DNA of 6,945 nucleotides, from positions 1 through 6,945 of the forward strand of contig NZ_JAQIVI010000049.1 in NCBI RefSeq assembly GCF_028618695.1, in the 5' to 3' direction. The DNA is from Natrinema soli. GTDB lineage: Archaea; Halobacteriota; Halobacteria; Halobacteriales; Natrialbaceae. Position numbers and translations under genes: made by a program. The notes beneath the pieces were generated by a model, which had not been told where the DNA came from, ran no database searches, and worked only from the letters and a program-made list of their open reading frames with translations. Below are positions 1 to 5,103 of the stretch, in pieces (the stretch's first letter is position 1; each line of letters begins with the position of its first letter).

Positions 1-240
1 CGACGCGAACACTGTCCGGCCTGTGGCGAGAGGGTGACGACGACGGCCGAGCGCCTCGAGCACTGCTGTCGTCGACCCCGCGTCGGCATTCGGTCCGTCT
101 GCGAGGCGTGCGATCGGCCGCTCGTCGAACTCGTCGTTTCCGAGTCGAGCGCCGACCCGTGGCTCGAGTTGGCCGGCGTGACGGCCGCGGACGACTCGCC
201 GTCCGAAACGGAGGGATCGACGCGCGTCAGTCGTCAGTAG
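1..240 (+). CDS. C-terminal part of a Cys-rich putative zinc-ribbon protein (5' end outside window)
   Basis: Frame 1 is open from the first base to a TAG at 238-240, so the gene begins upstream of the window and only its last 79 residues are visible. An internal GTG at 34 could start a short product, but it would cut off the first Cys pair, so I prefer a partial gene. Visible Cys residues come as C-P-A-C-G (window residues 5-9), a C-C pair (22-23) and C-E-A-C-D (34-38). This spacing suggests one or two zinc knuckles. The block from E-H-C-C through P-L-V-E-L-V looks like a conserved core, followed by an acidic tail rich in S, D and E. I do not recognise the family and give no function. The last 14 bases overlap, tail to tail, the end of the fdhF gene on the other strand. 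Confidence 0.65.
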   Translation, partial: RREHCPACGERVTTTAERLEHCCRRPRVGIRSVCEACDRPLVELVVSESSADPWLELAGVTAADDSPSETEGSTRVSRQ

Positions 241-2458
241 CCGCTGGATCGGCGGTCTCGCCGAGGGGTTCGATATCGACGTCGATTTCGGCGGCGGCGG
301 CCTTGTACTCTGGAATCTTCGACCGCTCGTCGAGCACGTGATTCGTGAGCTTGTTCGCCGAGGCGGCCGCGAAGTGCGGCGTCGTCCAGACGACGCCCTC
401 CTTGGTGTCCTCGGTCACGTGCGCCTCGAGCGTGATCTCGCCCCGTCTCGAACGGAGCCGGACGTACTCGTCGTCTTCGATGCCGTAGCGCTCGGCGTCG
501 GTGGGGTGGACGTCGACGAAGTTCTCCGGGGTCTGCTTGTTGAGCGTCGGCGATCGCGTGCTCATCGTCCCGGTGTTGTAGTGTTCCTCGAGCCGGGCGG
601 TCGTGAGGATCAGCGGGTACTCGTCGTCGGGCGTCTCGGCCGGGGGCTGGTGGGCGACGCCCTCGATGTGGCCGCGCCCGCTCTCGGTGTCGAACTCGTG
701 CTCGTAGAGGAAGGGGTCGCCCTCGTCGCCGGGTTCGTAGCAGGGCCAGTGGAGCCCCTCCTCGCCCAGCAGGTCGTAGGTCATCCCGTGGTAGCTCGGA
801 CAGACCTGCCGGAGTTCCTCGAAGATTTCCTCGGGGTCCTCGAAGTCAAATTTTCCGCCGGACGGAGTCCGGCTCTCCGCGGAACCCCGTTCCTCGCTCT
901 CACCAAACAGGCGCGTCCCGATCTCGCTCAGGATCTCGCGGTCGTGTTTGGTGTTCTCGTGGACTTTCCCGACGCCGCGCATCCGCTGGACGCGCCGATC
1001 GGTGTTGGTGACGGTGCCGCCGCGTTCGGCCCAGGTCGTCGCCGGCAGGATCACGTCGGCGTACTCCGCGGTTTCGGTCGGGAAGATGTCCTGGACGACC
1101 GTGAACTCGAGGTCCGCGAGCCGCTCGGCGACGGCGTTGGCGTCGGGTTCGCTCATCACGGGGTTCTCGCCCATGACGTAGAGTCCCTTGATCGAGTCCC
1201 CGGCCTCGTAGGAGATTTCGACGTTCGTGAGCCCGGGTTCGTCCGGGATTTCGAAGCCCCAGACCTCCTCGACGGACTCGCGGGCCTCGTCGTCGTCGAC
1301 TAACTGGTAGCCCGGCAGGACGTTCGGCATCGCGCCGACGTCGCAGGTTCCCTGGACGTTGTTCTGGCCGCGCAGCGGGTTGACCCCCGTGCCGGGTCGC
1401 CCGAGGTTGCCCGTGATCAGCGCCAGATTGATCTCGTTCTGGACGTTGTCGACGCCGCAGGCGTGCTGGCTCATCCCCATGCCGGTGAAGATGGCCGCGT
1501 TGTTCGCCATTGCGTACTTCTCCGCGGCCAGTTCGATCGCTTCCAGTGGCACGCCACACTCCTCGGCCGCGGCTTCCTTGTCGAAGTCCTCGAGCGTCTC
1601 TCTGAGGTGTTCGAACCCCTCCGTGCGCTCCTCGATGAACACCTCGTCGATCCAGCCCTCGTAGGGGTTTTCGTCGTGCTTCTCGAGGATCGTCTTCAGG
1701 ACGATGTTGAGAAGCGGGATGTCGGTCCCGGGATTCAGCTGCAAGTGCTGGTGTCGGTCGGTGTCGTCGATCTGGAACGACCGCGTCGTCTTGTTCGCGT
1801 GGGGGTCGACCTGGATGACGGTCGCGCCCTCGAGGATGGCCTGCCGGAAGTACTGGCTGTTGGCGATCGGGTGTTGTTCGCCCGGATTCGCCCCCTGAAT
1901 CCAGAACACGTCGGCCTCCTCGCGGAGGTCCTGCATGCTGTTTGTCATCGCTCCCGCGCCCAGACTCGTGCGTAGCGCCCAGACCGTCGAGGCGTGACAC
2001 ATTCGCGTACAGTTGTCGACGTTGTTGGTGCCGTACCGGCGGGCCAGCTTCTGGAGCAGGTAGTTCTCCTCGTTCATCACCTTCGAGGAACCGAAAAAGC
2101 CCATCGCGTCCGGGCCGTACTCGTCGCGAATCCGCTCGAGTTCGTCGACGATGTACTCGTAAGCCTCCTCCCAGGAGGCCTCGCGGAACTCCTCGTCGCC
2201 GAACGACGTTCGGCTGCCGGACGAGCTTTGCTCGTCGCTGTCTGCTTTGATCAGCGGGTTGGTGAGCCGGTCCTCGTGGTCGACGACCTCAGTCGCCGCT
2301 CCGCCTTTGATGCAGATGCGGCCCTCGTTGACCGGGGCGTCACCCCACGGCATGAACTGCACGTCGCCGGGCTCCTCGCCCGGCTGTACTTTAATTCCAC
2401 ACCCGACGCCACAGTACGGACAGATCGTCTTGATTGGTTCTTGGTTATCGCTTGACAT
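227..2458 (-). CDS. fdhF: Formate dehydrogenase alpha subunit, Cys form (Mo/W-bis-MGD, 4Fe-4S)
   Basis: This 743-residue protein of the DMSO-reductase superfamily oxidises formate to CO2 at a Mo or W bis-MGD centre. The N-terminal 4Fe-4S motif is C13-x2-C16-x3-C20 plus C49, and K51 is the usual lysine between cluster and pterin. N-C-T-R-M-C154-H155 carries Cys at the position that is selenocysteine in E. coli FdhF (U140-H141). H155 and the N-P-L-R363-G-Q-N-N-V-Q-G block fit formate dehydrogenase better than NasA-type nitrate reductase. The MGD-binding C-terminal domain spans about 610-725 and ends with T-N-H-V-L-D and I-P-E-Y-K-A. The ATG at 2458 is chosen because GGAGGT (2466-2471) lies 7 nt upstream; the frame could extend 8 codons to 2482. 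No FdhB- or FdhC-type partner gene is next to it, so the electron acceptor subunit must be elsewhere. Two in-frame palindromic inserts (residues 73-88 and 520-535) make it longer than expected for the family. There is no signal peptide, so it is probably cytoplasmic. Confidence 0.93.
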   Translation of the reverse strand: MSSDNQEPIKTICPYCGVGCGIKVQPGEEPGDVQFMPWGDAPVNEGRICIKGGAATEVVDHEDRLTNPLIKADSDEQSSSGSRTSFGDEEFREASWEEAYEYIVDELERIRDEYGPDAMGFFGSSKVMNEENYLLQKLARRYGTNNVDNCTRMCHASTVWALRTSLGAGAMTNSMQDLREEADVFWIQGANPGEQHPIANSQYFRQAILEGATVIQVDPHANKTTRSFQIDDTDRHQHLQLNPGTDIPLLNIVLKTILEKHDENPYEGWIDEVFIEERTEGFEHLRETLEDFDKEAAAEECGVPLEAIELAAEKYAMANNAAIFTGMGMSQHACGVDNVQNEINLALITGNLGRPGTGVNPLRGQNNVQGTCDVGAMPNVLPGYQLVDDDEARESVEEVWGFEIPDEPGLTNVEISYEAGDSIKGLYVMGENPVMSEPDANAVAERLADLEFTVVQDIFPTETAEYADVILPATTWAERGGTVTNTDRRVQRMRGVGKVHENTKHDREILSEIGTRLFGESEERGSAESRTPSGGKFDFEDPEEIFEELRQVCPSYHGMTYDLLGEEGLHWPCYEPGDEGDPFLYEHEFDTESGRGHIEGVAHQPPAETPDDEYPLILTTARLEEHYNTGTMSTRSPTLNKQTPENFVDVHPTDAERYGIEDDEYVRLRSRRGEITLEAHVTEDTKEGVVWTTPHFAAASANKLTNHVLDERSKIPEYKAAAAEIDVDIEPLGETADPAATDD
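854..901 (-). repeat. In-frame palindromic insert B in fdhF (double hairpin, 48 bp)
   Basis: In coding orientation this segment encodes fdhF residues 520-535 (E-S-E-E-R-G-S-A-E-S-R-T-P-S-G-G), in a loop just before the conserved F-D-F-E-D-P-E-E helix. It holds two hairpins with 3-nt loops. The first is at 879-895, with five core pairs (GGAAC/GTTCC), one mismatch and one outer pair. The second is at 857-873, with seven perfect pairs (GCCGGAC/GTCCGGC). The hairpins are 5 nt apart. It aligns without gaps to insert A (2195-2242): 30 of 48 bases and 7 of 16 residues match by my count. The exact ends are uncertain because no target-site duplication is obvious. Confidence 0.6.
2195..2242 (-). repeat. 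In-frame palindromic insert A in fdhF (double hairpin, 48 bp)
   Basis: In coding orientation this segment encodes fdhF residues 73-88 (D-S-D-E-Q-S-S-S-G-S-R-T-S-F-G-D). It sits between the conserved R-L-T-N-P-L-I-K and E-F-R-E-A-S-W-E-E blocks, where relatives normally have only a few residues. It has two perfect hairpins: 2220-2236 (GACGAGC/GCTCGTC, loop 3 nt) and 2198-2214 (GCCGAAC/GTTCGGC, loop 3 nt), 5 nt apart. Geometry and reading-frame register are identical to insert B (854-901). The encoded stretch is rich in Ser, Gly and Asp/Glu, as expected for a tolerated surface loop. Confidence 0.6.
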
Positions 2459-2464
2459 CTGTGG

Positions 2465-2471
2465 TACCTCC
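2465..2471 (-). promoter_or_regulatory. Shine-Dalgarno site of fdhF
   Basis: On the minus strand GGAGGTA is followed by six bases and then ATG at 2458; counting from GGAGGT the spacer is 7 nt. This is a full match to the anti-SD of 16S rRNA at good spacing. It fixes the start of fdhF at 2458 and shows that the mRNA has a leader, unlike many haloarchaeal messages. Confidence 0.75.
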
Positions 2472-2576
2472 AGGTGTCGCACCCGTTAGACCAACCCACT
2501 ATCCGAGCATGCATGAGGTTTTCTACCATAGGAGCAGTACGTTGCAACGAGCGACTGCTCGGACAACGCGGAGCGC

Positions 2577-2600
2577 CGTCCGGAGCGAACGAACCGGACG
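2577..2600. repeat. Inverted repeat CGTCCGG / CCGGACG (7-bp arms, 10-nt loop)
   Basis: Perfect 7-bp arms at 2577-2583 and 2594-2600 flank a 10-nt spacer. It lies about 120-140 bp upstream of the fdhF start, next to a smaller inverted repeat at 2548-2561. It could be an operator, a transcript hairpin or a decayed palindromic element. The 10-nt loop differs from the 3-nt loops of the fdhF inserts, so I do not assign it to that family. Confidence 0.4.
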
Positions 2601-2731
2601 AAGGAAGGATCCCTCCTCGCCACCAGTATGAGCAGAACGCTGGTCGTCAGTATCACCGGTTGCAACTCCGATTCCCGACGTCCTCATCGGTAGGGAAACG
2701 CTAACGGTCACGCGTGCGAAACCGTCACTCG

Positions 2732-3286
2732 ATGGAGTTCACGCGGTCGCTCGTGGAATCCCAGGCGTGCGAGTATCGGGAGCGAGAGCCCCTGTACGCC
2801 GTCGAGGAGGAAACGCTCGAGACGCTCCCTGCAGCGTTCGAGTCGGGCGAATACGGCCGGCGGGACGCGGCCTGGGTCGTCAGGTGGTACTACCGGCGGT
2901 TCCTCGGCGACTATCCCGACGACGAGCGACGGGACGCAGAAGAGCGGTTCTGGACCAACGACTTCGAGGCCGTCAGAGACGCCATCGCCGACGCCGTCGA
3001 CGCGAGCGACGCCGCCGCGGCAATCGACTCGCTGACCGCCCTCGAGGCGGTCGACGTCCCCGTCGCCTCGGCGTTTTGCATGTTTATCGACCCCGACGAG
3101 TACGTCGTCGTCGGTCCCCGCGAGTGGTCGACGCTCCGGGACGCGGACGAACTCTCTCACTCGTATCCGAATCCGCCGTCGGTTTCGCAGTACGAGACCT
3201 ACCTCGAGCACTGTCGCTCGCTCGCTGACCGATTCGACTGCGACCTCTGGACGGTGTACCGCGCGCTCTGGCGGCTGTCGGATTGA
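2732..3286 (+). CDS. Uncharacterised protein with a helix-hairpin-helix/DNA-glycosylase-like core
   Basis: The protein has 184 residues from the ATG at 2732; an in-frame GTG at 2714 would add six residues. I chose ATG because no ribosome site favours the GTG. Residues about 40-56 (E-Y-G-R-R-D-A-A-W-V-V-R-W-Y-Y-R-R) are aromatic and basic. Around 100-125 is a block of the form S-L-T-A-L-E-A-V-D-V-P-V-A-S-A-F followed by D-P-D-E-Y-V-V-V-G-P-R-E-W. The C-terminal part has Y-L-E-H-C-R-S-L-A-D-R-F and ends R-A-L-W-R-L-S-D. This order resembles small proteins with the fold of HhH-GPD base-excision glycosylases (L..L.GV....AS.......Y.V.D.R). The usual Gly of the hairpin and a clear catalytic Lys/Asp pair are not evident, so enzyme activity is doubtful. 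No signal peptide or membrane helix is seen. The fold is my inference; that it is a real gene is well supported by its acidic composition and length. Confidence 0.7.
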   Translation: MEFTRSLVESQACEYREREPLYAVEEETLETLPAAFESGEYGRRDAAWVVRWYYRRFLGDYPDDERRDAEERFWTNDFEAVRDAIADAVDASDAAAAIDSLTALEAVDVPVASAFCMFIDPDEYVVVGPREWSTLRDADELSHSYPNPPSVSQYETYLEHCRSLADRFDCDLWTVYRALWRLSD

Positions 3287-3304
3287 GCGATGAACGCGGT
3301 TGCA

Positions 3305-3330
3305 GTCGCATTCACTCCGTTCAATGCGAC
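3305..3330. repeat. Inverted repeat GTCGCATT / AATGCGAC upstream of mobA
   Basis: Perfect 8-bp arms (3305-3312 and 3323-3330) flank a 10-nt loop, in the 80-bp gap between the HhH-like gene's stop (3286) and mobA. It is immediately upstream of the T-rich element that should be the mobA TATA box. An alternative pairing TGAACG (3291-3296) with CGTTCA (3318-3323) also exists. It could be an operator over the mobA promoter or part of the terminator of the gene upstream. The stem is followed after a few bases by TTTT (3338-3341), which fits either reading. Confidence 0.5.
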
Positions 3331-3337
3331 CGCGCAC

Positions 3338-3366
3338 TTTTCCTATCGCTCGACCAACGGTCGACC
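3338..3366 (+). promoter_or_regulatory. Probable mobA core promoter with a hairpin next to the start codon
   Basis: TTTTCCTA (3338-3345) lies 22-29 nt before the ATG at 3367, the spacing expected for a TATA box of a nearly leaderless haloarchaeal transcript. No Shine-Dalgarno site precedes the ATG. Between the two sits a perfect inverted repeat TCGACC-AAC-GGTCGA (3350-3364), which ends two bases before the start codon and is well placed as a repressor site over the transcription start. The TATA match is imperfect. Confidence 0.4.
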
Positions 3367-4005
3367 ATGTCCCAGGAAACTCGCCGAACCGAGCGAGCGG
3401 GCGTCGTTCTCGCTGGCGGCTACTCGACCCGCTTCGGCGAGGCGGACAAGGCCGTCGTCGACCTCGCCAGCACACCGATGATCCGCCGCGTCGTCGACCG
3501 GATCAACCCGACCGTCGACGAGATCGTCGTCAACTGCCGAGACGAGCAGCTCCCGGCGATACGAACGGCGCTCGAGGGCGGACCCGACGCGTCATTCGCG
3601 GTCGATCCGATCCCCGACCGCGGACCGATGGCGGGGATCATGACCGGACTCGGCGAGGCGACGGCGGAGTACGCCGTCGTCGTCGCCTGCGACATGCCCT
3701 TCGTCGAGCCAGCCCTCGTCGACCACCTTTTCGACCGGGCGGCTGGACACGAGGCCGCGGTGCCGCGGCTCGAGGACCAGTGGTTTCAGACGACGCAGGC
3801 GGTCTATCAGCCCTCGGCGATGATCGACGCCTGCGAGCGCGCCCTCGAGCGCGACGAGCGCAGAGTCGTCGAGCCCCTGCTGGACCTCGACTACGTCGTC
3901 GTCGACGAGGACGAGGTTCGCGAGTACGCGCCGCTCGAGACGTTCGAGAACGTCAACACCCGCGAGGAGTTCGAAGCGGCGCTCGAGCGTCTCGAGGAGA
4001 AATAA
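3367..4005 (+). CDS. mobA: Molybdenum cofactor guanylyltransferase
   Basis: This 212-residue protein, of normal family length, transfers GMP from GTP to molybdopterin to make the MGD form of the Mo cofactor in the cytoplasm. The nucleotide-binding signature V-V-L-A-G-G-Y-S-T-R-F-G (13-24) with K28 is typical of MobA. Further family blocks are P-D-R-G-P-M-A-G-I (83-91), the metal-binding A-C-D109-M-P-F, and N-V-N-T near the C-terminus (195-198). The frame is open to 3283, but ATG 3367 is chosen because residues before it are not family-like and a TATA-like element sits at the right distance. It runs in the same direction as the HhH-like gene, with its own likely promoter, and converges on yqeC with 6 bp between stops. 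FdhF, encoded 0.9 kb away, needs bis-MGD, so MobA acts directly upstream of it. A related nucleotidyltransferase role (MocA-like) is possible but the signature fits MobA better. Confidence 0.9.
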   Translation: MSQETRRTERAGVVLAGGYSTRFGEADKAVVDLASTPMIRRVVDRINPTVDEIVVNCRDEQLPAIRTALEGGPDASFAVDPIPDRGPMAGIMTGLGEATAEYAVVVACDMPFVEPALVDHLFDRAAGHEAAVPRLEDQWFQTTQAVYQPSAMIDACERALERDERRVVEPLLDLDYVVVDEDEVREYAPLETFENVNTREEFEAALERLEEK

Positions 4006-4011
4006 GTCCGG

Positions 4012-4761
4012 CTAGCGCTCGAACACGTCGACCACCGGGTCGTCCGCGAGCATCCGCGCCGAGACGACTCGCGTCACGACCGGCGCTCGCTCGAGCAACT
4101 CCCGTCCGATATCCTCCGCGACATCCCGCATCTCGGCGTCATCGACCTTGTTGAGTAACGGGACGACCGTCGCACCGTCCGGAACAGCCGTCAGCCCGCC
4201 GTGCTCGCTCGCGATTACTCGAGCGACGTCTTCGGGCCCGATTGCGTCGCCGCGATCGAGCCCGGTGATCGCCGCCACTCGCTCCGGCCGGTGGACGTGA
4301 TCGGCCGAGAGCGGCTTTCCAACGGCCTGCACGCTCGCGATCGGGACGACGGTGTCGACGTGGTCGGGAAGTTGCGGTTCGCGCTCGTTCGGTGCCTTGA
4401 ACTCTCGCGTCCGCGCACCGTCGGCCTTGACGAGAACGAGATCGGCGACGCCGGCCGCCGCGATATCGTCGACGATTTCGGGATCGTACCCCGCGTACCG
4501 GTCTTCTCCCTCCCGCTCCGGGACGACGCCGAGGGGCCACGCGTCCGCTCGCTCGAGCGCCGCGACCGGGTCGTCGGTCACGACGACTTCCTCGACGTGT
4601 CGATCGAAGATCGGGATCCGAACCGTCGCCGTCACGACCGCTCGCAGGGATCGATCGCGGGCGGCGCGTGCGGCCAGTGCGTAGAGCGTTGTCTTCTTGC
4701 CGCCCGCACCGACGACGGCGACGACACCGGACTCAGCTCGGAGCGCCTCGAGAACGTCCAT
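4012..4761 (-). CDS. yqeC: YqeC-like NTPase, putative selenium/molybdenum-enzyme accessory protein
   Basis: This 249-residue protein has an N-terminal P-loop-like motif V-V-G-A-G-G-K-K-T-T (16-25), a block V-K-A-D-G-A-R (111-117) followed by E-F-K-A-P-N-E-R-E-P, and L-L-N-K-V-D (202-207), which resembles a base-specificity motif. This order is typical of the YqeC family, known from bacteria as an accessory gene of selenium-dependent molybdenum hydroxylases; its exact reaction is not established. The length matches the family. The ATG at 4761 is supported by immediate conservation of the P-loop region and by a TATA-like AACGATTAG about 26 nt upstream, which suggests a leaderless message. It converges with mobA. 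In an organism whose FdhF uses Cys, its partner enzyme is not obvious. It may serve a Mo hydroxylase encoded elsewhere or handle the Mo cofactor more generally. No membrane segment is seen. Confidence 0.82.
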   Translation of the reverse strand: MDVLEALRAESGVVAVVGAGGKKTTLYALAARAARDRSLRAVVTATVRIPIFDRHVEEVVVTDDPVAALERADAWPLGVVPEREGEDRYAGYDPEIVDDIAAAGVADLVLVKADGARTREFKAPNEREPQLPDHVDTVVPIASVQAVGKPLSADHVHRPERVAAITGLDRGDAIGPEDVARVIASEHGGLTAVPDGATVVPLLNKVDDAEMRDVAEDIGRELLERAPVVTRVVSARMLADDPVVDVFER

Positions 4762-4781
4762 ACCGGACCTACTACCGGACC
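4761..4781. repeat. Direct repeat TACCGGACC x2 overlapping the yqeC start
   Basis: The 9-mer TACCGGACC occurs at 4761-4769 and 4773-4781, with a 12-bp period. The first copy touches the yqeC start codon and the second lies just downstream of its likely TATA box. Paired half-sites at one helical-turn-like spacing could bind a regulator. It could also be a chance duplication in GC-rich DNA. Confidence 0.45.
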
Positions 4782-4783
4782 CG

Positions 4784-4794
4784 GCTAATCGTTT
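4784..4794 (-). promoter_or_regulatory. Possible yqeC TATA box
   Basis: On the minus strand AAACGATTAGC is centred about 27 nt before the ATG at 4761. The spacing suits a leaderless transcript and it is the only AT-rich patch in this gap. The match to the haloarchaeal TATA consensus is weak. Confidence 0.35.
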
Positions 4795-4858
4795 GGGTCC
4801 GTGGCCCCGCGGCCGTCGCTCGAGTCCGCCGCAGCGAGGGCGGGTTCCGTCCCTGCTC

Positions 4859-4890
4859 TTTTATCGGCTCTAAGGCGTACTGAAACGGAG
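4859..4890 (+). promoter_or_regulatory. Promoter and Shine-Dalgarno site of the flavodoxin remnant
   Basis: CTCTTTTATC, with TTTTAT at 4859-4864, is a good haloarchaeal TATA element 33 nt before the ATG at 4898. GGAG at 4887-4890 sits 7 nt before the ATG. Expression signals are therefore intact although the coding region is shortened, so the remnant may still be transcribed and translated. Confidence 0.55.
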
Positions 4891-4897
4891 AGCGACG

Positions 4898-5092
4898 ATG
4901 GGTTCGATTCTCGTGAGCTACGGTAGCGGTGAGGGGCAGACGGCGACGGTCGCCGATCGAATCGGCGACGTGCTTGCCGACCGCGGGCATGATGCCACCG
5001 CGACGAATATCGACGAGGTTCCGGCGGACTTCGTCGCGTTCGTCGAGGGTCGGCTTTGCGTGCGGCCGCCCGAAATGGCTAGCGGAAACTGA
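4898..5092 (+). pseudogene. Flavodoxin/HemG-like gene with an apparent in-frame internal deletion (64 codons left)
   Basis: Residues 1-40 are a typical flavodoxin N-terminus: beta strand I-L-V-S-Y, the FMN phosphate loop G-S-G-E-G-Q-T-A (9-16), then the helix A-D-R-I-G-D-V-L. Intact flavodoxin-domain proteins of this type (protoporphyrinogen oxidase HemG-like) are about 150-200 residues. Here the middle of the fold is absent. The last 20 residues (A-D-F-V-A-F-V-E-G-R-L-C-V-R-P-P and on) resemble what I remember as the C-terminal helix of haloarchaeal members. The simplest reading is an internal in-frame deletion joining both ends near A43-D44-F45 (5024-5032), rather than simple 3' truncation. 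The product cannot form an FMN site. Promoter and ribosome site look intact. Its stop is 11 bp from the convergent stop of the BKACE gene. The alternative is a small functional protein, which I consider unlikely. Confidence 0.7.
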
Positions 5093-5103
5093 CTGCCTCA
5101 GTA

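Larger units (their letters stand above)
2459..2731. other. Divergent intergenic region rich in inverted repeats, between fdhF and the HhH-like gene
   Basis: I see no convincing gene in this 273-bp stretch; its short open frames have no family resemblance or good start signals. It holds several palindromes: CGTTGCAACG (2540-2549), a second GTTGCAAC (2659-2666), CGAGC-4 nt-GCTCG (2548-2561) and CGTCCGG-10 nt-CCGGACG (2577-2600). It must contain the promoters of fdhF (leftward) and of the gene at 2732 (rightward), but I find no clear TATA element for either. The repeated GTTGCAAC octamer is the best operator candidate. Confidence 0.5.

Noticed and set aside
338..1303. Long open frame of 321 codons on the plus strand opposite fdhF
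   Set aside because: It is the antisense shadow of a clear formate dehydrogenase gene. Such frames are common in GC-rich haloarchaeal DNA, and its product is Val/Arg/Gly-rich with no family motif.
1995..1999. Possible selenocysteine usage in fdhF
   Set aside because: The catalytic codon gives Cys154 and the frame has no internal UGA, so no recoding is needed.
2601..2618. Possible terminator or hairpin around the GGATCC palindrome
   Set aside because: The arms are only four bases beyond an imperfect centre, with no T tract; this is within chance.
2434..2704. Short plus-strand frames in the fdhF upstream gap
   Set aside because: They overlap the fdhF start and the palindromes, have no ribosome site, and their products are basic and featureless.
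2708..3475. Open frame of 255 codons on the minus strand across the HhH-like gene and the mobA start
   Set aside because: It spans two plus-strand genes and their promoter gap, and its product is Arg-rich and unlike haloarchaeal proteins.
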